From: Ecdyonurus torrentis
Taxonomy: Eukaryota; Arthropoda; Insecta; Ephemeroptera; Heptageniidae
Length of the DNA: 64,000 bases
Assembly: GCA_949318235.1 (NCBI GenBank)
Contig: OX439134.1
Location: forward strand, 19,330,170-19,394,169
Reading direction: 5' to 3'
In this document: positions 48,258 to 57,163 of the stretch, one piece after another
How the letters are laid out: every line of letters begins with the position of its first letter
Numbering within the stretch: position 1 is the first letter of the stretch
Position numbers and translations under genes: made by a program
Notes under the pieces: generated by a model
What the model was told of the DNA's origin: nothing
The model's database searches: none
The model's input: only the letters and a program-made list of their open reading frames with translations

Positions 48258-48263
48258 TACATG
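48258..48263. other. 6-bp target-site duplication, right (TACATG)
   Basis: Abuts the CT end of the element. The following ATTTACGCTTTGTTGTACAG is the continuation of the empty site at 48352-48377. Confidence 0.9.
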
Positions 48264-48500
48264 ATTTACGCTTTGTTGTACAGTGATTATACTACATATA
48301 GCATAATAATAATTATTCTAGCTTAAGGTAGCAATTATATTTATGCACAACTACATGATTTACGCTTTGTTGTACAGTGATTATACTACATATAGCATAA
48401 TAGTTAACATGTTCAGCATAATTACTTATATTATTACAAAATAACAATATTGTACATAAAAGAAGTGTAATTATTCAATGCAGCATAAAAAATAAATTAC
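48258..48500 (+). mobile_element. Family F element, tandemly duplicated, host of the giant insertion
   Basis: A unit of about 94 bp ('gcaattatatttatgcacaa' to 'ctacatatagcataata') occurs twice. The first copy is split by the giant foldback (31982-32008 plus 48258-48308); the second is intact at 48331-48402. The rest, to 48500, carries 'ttcagcataattac' and 'tattacaaaataac', as in other family F copies. Confidence 0.8.
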
Positions 48501-48954
48501 GTAATTTATTTTTTCTGTATATACATGTATATCTTCGTAGTATAGTGCTTTTAGTTTTAATTATATTTTATTTTGAAAATGTTAATATTTCTGAAGTTTG
48601 GTATGTTGTTATACGGTATATAAAAAAATAATTACATTAAAAAAGCTTCAGTTGCAGCTATTGCATTGTTTAAAATGAGTGATACAGGTTTATGAAAGAA
48701 TAAAATAATAATTATAAACAAGCAAGTATGTTCCGTGTATTTACAAGTGCTTCTCAATGTCATAATGTTTCAACTCTATCTCGGCATGATGGGTTTTATT
48801 ATTCATAGTTTCATAACGCTAGAATTATATATGCAGCAATAATAAATAGGAGTAATCTATTATATCATTCAAGAGTGTAAAAAAGTATTTATCTTATGTG
48901 AATATTATTGCTTTTTTTATGACTATAATTTTATATACATACACTCTGAAAAAT
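48501..48954. other. Gene-free AT-rich sequence
   Basis: No gene or shared repeat recognised. Confidence 0.4.
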
Positions 48955-49150
48955 AAGCGTTCATGGACATAAAAAGTGCTAACTCACTGCAGCAATATTT
49001 ATTCATAAAATCACAATTATGCTATATTTTACAGTGTGATCATACTAAATAACATAATAGATAAGTTTTTCAGCATAATTATTAGTGTTATTACAAAATA
49101 ATAACATTTGTGCTCTATAATATATAGTAATTATTAAATGTAGCTCAACT
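48955..49150 (+). mobile_element. Family F element, further copy
   Basis: Shares 'aactcactgcagcaatattt', TTTTACAGTGTGATCATACTA, 'ttcagcataattatta' and 'aacatttgtgctctataata' with 27037-27260. Confidence 0.65.
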
Positions 49151-49164
49151 TACGTAATTTTCGT

Positions 49165-49330
49165 GTTGAAAAGCTTGTATACAGATTTGTAATATTTTCA
49201 GTATTTGTATAAAGTTAACGGTTATGACGTCACTAAGCGCTGAAAATCTATCAATAAAAACGTAAATGACGTCATTAATAAAATAAAAGTGCATGAAAAT
49301 CGGTTGTCGTAAAATGAGATTTGTTTCCAA
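49165..49330. mobile_element. Family J fragment
   Basis: Begins GAAAAGCTTGTATACAGATT as family J does, and carries two TGACGTCA octamers at 49225-49232 and 49267-49274. Confidence 0.5.
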
Positions 49331-49514
49331 TTAATTCTACAGTAGTTTTCACAGTGTACGTAATTAGCCGTATTTAAATTGTTGTAACAAAGACATTACT
49401 TGTTTACTTACATTAAATAGTGGGGAACAAAATTGGTATCTCGTCTCTTACCTGAAATCATAATTAGAAATAAAAAATTAGAAACACAATATTTTAATTT
49501 ACAATGGATAAACT

Positions 49515-49833
49515 TTAAAATTATATAGACCAAATGAAACAACATGTGTATGCTTTATAAAGATTATACACAAAATGGGATCTACAAAACTGATGACAAT
49601 TTTTACCAGTAGTAAATATAACCCCACAAGGGACCATGAAAATACTGATTTGCGTGACAATTCCAGTTTCTGGTGTCAGAAACAGGCAAAAAAATTGTAT
49701 AATAATCTTGTACGGTTTGTATAAATCTAAATTTTCTGATCACTGCTACAGTTGGGCAAGATAAACTAATATTATGTTATATGTAAGTGTTTTGTGATAT
49801 AAATGCTTGTTTTCTTCTTGTCTATGCCTTTAA
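49515..49833 (-). mobile_element. Family A TTAA MITE, copy 4
   Basis: TTAA at 49515-49518 and 49830-49833. Internal 'gggatctacaaaactgatga' and 'ttttctgatcactgctac' as in other copies. The CRE octamer is mutated (CTGGTGTCAGAAAC). Confidence 0.85.
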
Positions 49834-50198
49834 ACTTATGCTATCAATAAAGATTAACAACTTAACACTTCTCAATAAATTTAATTGATTTTTAATTAGG
49901 ACAAGAAAAATATTTTGACATTTGTTATTTCTTCTTTTTTTTCTTAATATATTTTTTTGTTTCATGCAATTAAAGATATCCTGAGCCAAGTTAATTTTGG
50001 TGCCAACTTTTGTAAGCCAAGTTGTTATAGAGAGAAAACATTGTCCTTGACTTTAACATCCAAAAAAAATATCTTGGGTCAAACTTTTTAAGTTATATGT
50101 ATTTTATGAAACCTACTTTTATATGAAAACTTGAATTTACAATGAATTTACAATGAAAATTTAAATAGTCAATTTTAAAAAGTATAGACATTGTAATA

Positions 50199-50533
50199 TT
50201 AAAGGCATAGACAACATGAAAACATTAGCATTTATATCACAAAACACATAATGGGACTTACATAAATAACATTAATTGGTCTCAAAACCCAACTGTAACA
50301 CCGTAGCAGTGATCAGAAAGTTTTGATTTATGCAACCCGCACAACACTTTTATACTAGTTTTTGCCTGTTTCTGACGTCATAAACAGAAATATTCACGCA
50401 AATTGCATACGTTGCAGTTTTTTTACGCTCTCCTGTTGGGCAACATTTACATTCTGGTATAAAATTATCATAAGTTTTGTAGATCCCATTTTGTGTTAAA
50501 GAACATGTTGTTTCATGTTTTCTATGCCTTTAA
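50199..50533 (+). mobile_element. Family A TTAA MITE, copy 5
   Basis: Complete, TTAA at 50199-50202 and 50530-50533, inverted ends AGGCATAGACAACATGAAAA and TTTTCTATGCCT. Carries TGACGTCA at 50373-50380. Confidence 0.9.
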
Positions 50534-50594
50534 GTTTTATTCTATTTGAAAGGGAAAAAAAACGATAGATAGAAAAGTCACAAATTATACTGTG

Positions 50595-50742
50595 TACGAT
50601 CATTTAATTTAACAAATTAATTTATATTGTCATATGGGATATCATGTATTTAGATAGAGTTTTACGTCAACTGAAATCTACATTTGATTGCATTGAATGA
50701 CTATAAGACAACAGAAGTTAATTTTTTTGTGAAATGACTGTA
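50595..50742. mobile_element. TA-flanked MITE, second copy of 8816-8971 type
   Basis: TA at 50595-50596 and 50741-50742. Starts CGATCATTTAATTTAACAAA and ends TTTTTGTGAAATGACTG. The middle ('gttttacgtcaactgaaatc') corresponds to the complement of the interior at 8880-8915. Confidence 0.75.
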
Positions 50743-50790
50743 CATATTATAATATATTTAACGATTCAAAAACTGGCGCTAATTTACAAC

Positions 50791-51043
50791 GTTATACCTC
50801 AGGGTCCATATATAAGAGGTTAGATGCTCCGGGAAAAGTTTTGGCCAAGGTCGGCGCAGCTTAAAGGAATTCACCAAAGACGTCATATCACCGGATGTAT
50901 TTTTATTCACTTTATCAGTGACGTAACTGGTGAACGGCATCGTATTGTTTTAGAATCAAGTACATCCATCACAAAATAAAATCAACTGCGCAAGTTTTGT
51001 GCTGCGCTCAATCTCTTTATTATTATGGACCTTGGTTATACCT
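50791..51043. mobile_element. MITE with 9-bp target duplication
   Basis: The direct repeat GTTATACCT (50791-50799 and 51035-51043) encloses an element with ends CAGGGTCCATA on the left and TATGGACCTTG on the right, and the subterminal AGAGGTTAGATG faces CAATCTCT. A duplication of 8-9 bp suggests Mutator- or hAT-type mobilisation. Interior includes GTCGGCGCAGC and GCTGCGCTC. No coding capacity. Confidence 0.88.
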
Positions 51044-51689
51044 ATGAGAAATAAATATGCGCTGATTTTAAATGGTATAATATATTTTTATTTCAGTTTT
51101 GTGTACTTCATAATAACGCGTTTCACTTTTTTTTTTTTTTTTTTTTTTTTTTGTCTTTTATAACTATCTTGTACAAAAGTGTGACTTTAAAGCAGAGTGT
51201 TAATTCTGTACTGTTGAAAAATAACTTTGCTGTAGAGTATAGTTGAGAGAACATATAGTTATAACTCTTCCGTTTCTATATTATACTTTATAAGTATTAC
51301 GTTAATGCTGTATAAGAAAGTTTTTTAACACCATAAAGCAATTACATTAAATAGTAAATCACAATGAAAGTACATGTTAAGTACATTAATGGATAAAAGA
51401 ACACAGTTCGTACAGTAATTCTATAAAAATATCACAATTCAGTTTTTTGTATGATTTTTTTTTATTTTTATTTTTTTTGTAAAAAAAAAATCGTTACGCG
51501 AATAAAAAAACAAAATATCTACAGTTTATGCAGTATTTATGTCGTGATATAGCATAAATATTAATAATACGAAATAACTTTAATATTTTTGTTATTCTCT
51601 GTAGTTTATTTTTATGTTTATTTATTATTTCAAAAATTATGTTGCTATAAATAAAAAAAAAAAAAAAAAGTTATTTATGATGCATAGAA
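51044..51689. other. Gene-free sequence with T and A runs
   Basis: T run at 51128-51152 and A run near 51653-51669. Nothing else recognised. Confidence 0.4.
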
Positions 51690-51905
51690 TATCATAATTA
51701 ACTTCAAACCTCAGCTAAGCCTTATTCCTACAGCTTCTTATAAGCTAGAAGAATAATGAGAAAGATGCTTTACAGACGAAATAAACTCTTATTTTTGCAA
51801 CAAATGACTGAGAATGATGTTTCCCTTATGCTGGACAATGCATTAGGCACCACAAGCATGGCAACAAAGCGCAAGGATATGCAACCGGTCTATTCAGGTA
51901 GTGCA
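51690..51905 (+). mobile_element. Dispersed repeat shared with 10640-10920
   Basis: An open frame of 70 codons begins at 51756, including LMLDNALGTTSMATKRKDM. The related segment at 10800-10900 can encode a similar stretch in one frame but is interrupted. It may be a fragment of an old coding element; I do not recognise the protein. Confidence 0.5.
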
Positions 51906-51924
51906 CTAAAAATCACTACCATTG

Positions 51925-52277
51925 TTAAAGCCATAGATTACATAAAACAGCATGTGCTTTTAAATTAATAAACCTACGAAATGGGATCTTAAAAACTGAT
52001 GACAATTTTTACCAGAATGTCAATGTAGCCCCACGAGAGAGTGTGAAAATACTGTAAAGTATGCAATTTGAATGACTATTTATATTTCTGGCGCCAGAAA
52101 CATGCAAAAATTAGTAAAAAAAAAAAAATGTGGCGTGGGTTCCATAAATCGAAATTTTCTGATCACTGCTTAGGAGCTATAGTTGGGTTTTGAGACAAAC
52201 TAATGTTATTTATGTAAGTCCCATCAAGTGTTTTGTGATATAAATGCTTATGTTTTTTTTCTGGTCTATTCCTTTAA
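51925..52277 (-). mobile_element. Family A TTAA MITE, copy 6
   Basis: TTAA at 51925-51928 and 52274-52277. Left AGCCATAGATTACATAAAAC, right 'tctggtctattcctttaa'. The octamer has mutated to TGGCGCCA. Confidence 0.88.
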
Positions 52278-53435
52278 ACAAATTTTAGACGCTATAAATG
52301 AGTTTTTTCAGTATTTTAAAACATACTTAAGTGACAAATATTATGGTTAAACTTATATTAATCGGGATATTATCCAAAAGTTAGAATATTTTCTAAATTT
52401 ATGCTAGAAACTAATTGAAAATTCTTAAAGTCTACATTATATAACAAAAACTTTAACTATATGTATGATATATAAAAATTATTAAATATAAAAATATAAT
52501 ACTAAATAAAACTAAAACTTTTTTTAAGACAAAAAAGTTTGTTTTTAAAGTTTTGAAAAGTATATATAAAATATTAATATTCATAATTTTTACATTATAC
52601 TTAAACATAATGCGAGTCATATTTCAGGTTTTAAAATTGCAAAAAACTTATGTTTTATATAAATGAGAATTTTCTTCTTTTTTTATCTAAAGTTAACCCT
52701 AAAACAAAGACATTAGAGTCAGCTATAAAACAGGAAGGATTTTATAAAATATTAAAGGATTGTCTTTTAAATAAAACTATACTGAGATTTTAGCATTTAA
52801 TTAATTATCTTATGTTTATAAAAAACTGGAGATTTTTCAAATTTATATAACGGAGCATGAATAAGATAACATTGTCGGAAAATATGTATAAATTATGGTA
52901 ATATGTTGTGTTGTTTAAAAGTCCTTTTTTAGACTTTTTTGTGACGTTTTTTATACTAATTTTTAGAAAGGAAAAACTGCTTGTAATTAGAAAGCCTGTA
53001 TTTTAATAGTGTATTTTTGAATTTAAAAAACTAATGAGTAATAACTAATTGTGATAAAAAAAAATTTAGAGCCCATGACCACAAGATAAGGTAGATAAAA
53101 AATATTAAACTCAACATGAGATGTTTTTCAACTCCAATACTCTTTTTTTTTTTTTTTTTTAATGTAGTTTTTTTAATTCTAAAGTATCTGTGCAAAAAGC
53201 TAAAAAAAAAAAAAAAAAAAAAAAAAAAACTTTGGTTAAATAACCACAGTAGCTCAATATAAGCCTTAAATTGACAACTCCCTAACTCTCCTATACACAC
53301 TCTCTTAACAAACTACCAGTGCATGAGTACTTTCTATAAGTTAAATATACGTATGGCACTAACAAAAGAAAATTATAAAAAATAACTCTCAGGGTCGAAC
53401 TCCTTAAAAAAAATATTAAGGATCAGTCTTATGGC
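52278..53435. other. Gene-free AT-rich sequence
   Basis: No gene. T run 53143-53160 and A run 53203-53229 face each other and could pair. Confidence 0.4.
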
Positions 53436-53490
53436 CAGGGGGCTGATTCTGTAAGCTGTTTTGCAACAAAGTTACAGAATTAGTCCCCTG
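53436..53490. mobile_element. 55-bp hairpin MITE
   Basis: CAGGGGGCTGATTCTGTAA faces TTACAGAATTAGTCCCCTG with about 17 bases between. This is one of the shortest inverted-repeat elements in the window. No clear TSD. CAGGGG ends hint at hAT. Confidence 0.7.
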
Positions 53491-53554
53491 TACGATTCTG
53501 AATACCCATATTGATACTTATGATACTAGTATTGACACTAAAGCTTCTACTATA

Positions 53555-53655
53555 GTTAAAATGTTCAGTGAAAATACACTCGTGTTAATCAAAGCAACTC
53601 TATAAACATTTGTTCATGTTGAAATTATAGACATTTGTTTTGTGAGTGTTCAATG
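53555..53655 (-). mobile_element. Family B fragment
   Basis: Reverse-complement remnant: AATACACTCGTGTTAATCAAAG, split by substitutions, then 'aaacatttg' and 'tttgttttgtgagtg', corresponds to the left end of family B. Confidence 0.5.
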
Positions 53656-53797
53656 AGTGATGTTCTATTTATAGGTAAATCGAACAAAGGTACAGTCTGG
53701 GTTTTATAGTAGCAAAGTAACGTGGTTATGTAGCTGACACGAAGTGAGTGTGTAATTAAATCAAACAATAGAACAACCTTTTGAGATAGATACGAAG

Positions 53798-53800
<3 letters not shown>

Positions 53801-53838
<38 letters not shown>
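53801..53838. repeat. (TC)n microsatellite
   Basis: Pure TC run of about 38 bases. Confidence 0.96.
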
Positions 53839-53840
<2 letters not shown>

Positions 53841-53929
53841 GTAATGGAATTAATTTACAAATTAAATCCACTTTATCTTTTGATTTAACTATACTACTTT
53901 CTGTACGTAACATTGTTATATTTTGCCAT

Positions 53930-54040
53930 TATTAAGAGAGAAATATATTTTTTATTGATAGATTGTCAAAGTTTAGTGACGTCATAATCATTAATTTCTA
54001 CAATATTTAATGTGAAAACTGTGTATAAGGTTTTCATCAT
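53930..54040. mobile_element. Family J fragment
   Basis: Carries TGACGTCA at 53977-53984 followed by ACAATATTTAATGTGAAAAC and TGTGTATAAGG, as in the right part of 23787-24076. Confidence 0.45.
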
Positions 54041-54057
54041 AAAGTTTCAGTTTGTAC

Positions 54058-54170
54058 ATATTAATAATAATAATTAACAGCTTTTACTGAGCTAAATCAG
54101 GCGTACACTCTCTCAATTTAATCAAAATGTTGTACAGTATACAGTAGTGTTTGACATATAATTTTACAAA
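54058..54170 (-). mobile_element. SINE/LINE-like element, inverted copy of 4800-4926
   Basis: Begins with (TAA)n and AACAGCTTTTACTGAGCTAA, then 'tctctcaatttaat' and 'gtgtttgacatata', the complement of the copy at 4800. Confidence 0.65.
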
Positions 54171-54301
54171 TTATTTAAAATTTTAAGAGCATATTCAAAG
54201 TAATAAAAGTTATAATTCATAAAAAACTGAAGCTTCAAGTACTATAAAGCATCTCAAATTCTTTAAATTTTGTAAACCGAAAGATGGCAAAATAAAAGAG
54301 T

Positions 54302-54635
54302 TTAAAGCTACTCTCCAGATCTAACAACATGTGCTTTTATTTCAATTAATACAAAATGGGACACTCAGTAACATTATCGAATTTCTTTATTACTCTAATG
54401 TAACTCTGCAAAAGAGCTTGAAAAATTGTAAAGTAGGCAAAACGCACTATTGCTGACGTCATGACTAGTGATGTTCAACAGAAAAAGTGTTGCGGGTTAC
54501 ATAAGTTGAAAATTTTCTGATACGTTAAAGACGTCACGATTGGGTTCTTGGACAAAATAATTGTATTTTTGGGAATCCCATTGAGTGTTTAATGAAATAA
54601 AAGGGCATGTTGTCTGGTCTGGAGAGTCACTTTAA
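54302..54635 (-). mobile_element. Family A TTAA MITE, copy 7 (diverged)
   Basis: TTAA at 54302-54305 and 54632-54635, with ends AGCTACTCTCCAGATCTAAC and the complement of GTCTGGTCTGGAGAGTCACT. Internal order is conserved (AATGGGAC, 'ctgtaa/tgtaaagtaggca', TGACGTCA at 54454). It appears to be an older subfamily. Confidence 0.78.
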
Positions 54636-54899
54636 ACTCCAGGTGGTCAGTTTAAATCTGATAATAGTAATCAAAGGTAGCATGAGGGAATATTTTGTAG
54701 CTCAATTTTCAAATCTTATCCTGAGTACTATTCATTAGAACGTTGCAAACTATAGCTTGTGTAGATCTTTAGCTTATAGATATGATTGCCTTTACATTTT
54801 GCAGTCAAATCAAGAAAATAGCTTATCTTTAGCCGTGAATGAAGTCTTTTCAGTGCCAACAGAGCTCTTCATAGTAGTTTTTCTTGAATATAAACAGGC

Positions 54900-55485
54900 A
54901 GAAAACAAATTTTTACTTACAACGCACAAATGTTAAGAGAGTACCTATACGAAATACTTTGATTGTACGTCAAAGCACGAGTGTATTTTCACTAAATATT
55001 CAATCTTGTAGAGGGTAGTGTCGATGTAAGTATGATGAGTACAAAGGATACATGGGTTCTCCTTAAACATTAGAGTATACTCTCTACCACATTTCACTAG
55101 TAGACAGTACCCATGCACTATTGGTAGTGAGTAAACATTAGGGTATACTCTCTACCACATTTCACTAGTAGACAGTACCCATGCACTATTGGTAGTGAGT
55201 AAACATTAGAGTATACTCTGTACCACATTTCACTAGTAGACAGTACCCATGCACTATTGGTAGTGAGTAAACATTAGAGTATACTTTCTACCACATTTCA
55301 CTAGTAGACAGTACCCATGCACTATTAGTAGTGAGTAAACATTTTAAATGCTTCATCTCTACCAATGAATTTTTGATAATTTTACGTATTCTACATTAAA
55401 ATGTGATGTATGCACAAGAATATATAGAGGCACTGTTTAATATCAGTTTTAAACTACTAGCCGCTATTACTTTGTATTCTCAGTG
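54900..55485 (+). mobile_element. Family B element, copy 6, with expanded core
   Basis: The best-preserved family B copy: from 'acttacaacgcacaaatgtt' through GTACGTCAAAGCACGAGTG to 'ctttgtattctcagtgt'. Its middle has been amplified into a tandem array (see 55068-55339). Confidence 0.85.
55068..55339 (+). repeat. Four 68-bp tandem repeats inside family B
   Basis: Units start at 55068, 55136, 55204 and 55272, each reading 'cattagagtatactctctac' then CACATTTCACTAGTAGACAG and 'tacccatgcactattggtag'. Only a few substitutions separate them. Other family B copies have a single unit. Confidence 0.95.
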
Positions 55486-55907
55486 TTCAAGTTAAAAAGA
55501 AATCAAAGATCGCGATTCATTATAAGATGAATTAGAAAATAAAGAATTCTATACTTCAATAACATGTTACAAACTTTATACATTTCTTCAATGAAAAGAT
55601 GATCAAGAAAGAAGATGAAAGAGTTTCAATATCAGGTATAGTATATTCAGTTAAAATCTGATAATTAAATCAAAGCTACCTTTGATAATGAAAAATAAAT
55701 TATAATCTCAATCTGAATACTATAGACTAAAAATTACGTAACTGCGATATTAAAATAAAACTTTGATGGCTATATCATAAACATACAGCTTTCAAACTAT
55801 TTTCTCATAGCCAGAGTTAATTTATTTATAAATCTTTCTTCGCATCTTCACTGTACTTCAATATTGATATAAATTAACGATCTAACGAGATTTTACGATA
55901 TATATAT
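55486..55907. other. Gene-free sequence
   Basis: Nothing recognised. Confidence 0.4.
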
Positions 55908-56990
55908 GAGGGGTTTCACGGCCACGGGACAACTACGGCACTGCAAACAAAAAATGTTCTCAGAAAAATCTGAAAAAAATGTGACAAGTACACACTAATA
56001 AGACAAAGCACATGCTGAATTTTTTTAAATTTATTTTTATTATTGCCTGAGATACGGCAATTTAAAGATGGCGGACCATTTTAAAAAGGAGCGCGAGGAG
56101 CCAACTTTGACGCCCCGTATTTTCTGTTGTATGAAACAAAATTTCATAATTTATTTTTTATTGTGTTCAGCATTAAGTCAATTAAATATAACTGTGCCTA
56201 AAATTTTTTTAGAACTTGTTAAAGTATTTTTTAGGAATTTTTGAAAATATGCAATTTTTGCTAAAATTTGCACATTTGCATACCTCTTAAAAAATAGTAA
56301 AAAAAATTTTTCATGGCATTTTGCAATTTTAGCTGTTAGATAAACGTCTTATCTTCATCTTCTGACAAGAAAACAAAAATAAGTTCAAATTTGATAGTAC
56401 AGTACTGGTCAAAACAAATGCCTTTTTCCGAAAAGTGCCATTTTCGACCTTCAAAAACTCCGTGTTACCGATGAATTTTTAAATATAACAATATACGTTT
56501 AGAAAGCTTATACTTTGATTATTTAAATAAAAAAATAAAAAACCTGTGTATTGCACTGCAAATATTTTTAATGATTTTTTTTGTAACTCACTCCACGCGC
56601 GCATTGCGCTCGGCGTACAGGCTCTTGCGCTGAGTAAATTAACACGCGCATCTTGTTATAACTTTGATATAATTATTTTAATCACTAATATGATAAATAT
56701 ATTTGGCTTCTCGTGATACAATATTTATTTTAATGTTTAAATTGTTATATAAAATTGGTCATATATGACAAATAAAGCCTTTTTAAAGTGATATACTATA
56801 GGTTTATATAATATACATTATATTATATAAAGAATACAAAACTGACCTGTTATTTTTCTTTTATATTACGAGTGCAAATTCTATTTTAATTTTTATAATT
56901 ATAGTAATTCAAAATAAGCATGCAATCAACACTTACCTATTATTCCTCTAGATGAAAACTGATGCAAGTCGTAGTATACACGTTGCAAGT
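55908..56990 (+). repeat. Left TIR of the transposase-bearing element
   Basis: Complement of about 60241-61323. Shared phrases include 'ctgagatacggcaatttaaa', ACTGGTCAAAACAAATGCCT and TCCACGCGCGCATTGCGCTC. The inner ends diverge by small indels. Confidence 0.9.
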
Positions 56991-57163
56991 TGTTTTAAAT
57001 TTACATGATAATGCATTTGTTTATATGTTGATTATTTTTTATCATTATTTAAGTTTGTATATTTTTCACTGCACTATAAAGCCAACTGAACCTATATTGT
57101 TTTATATTACTTGATTTAATTTATTCAAACTTAACGTAATTCTATTATTATGTTAATATTATG

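Noticed and set aside
53031..53300. 89-residue frame
   Set aside because: Built from facing poly-T and poly-A runs.
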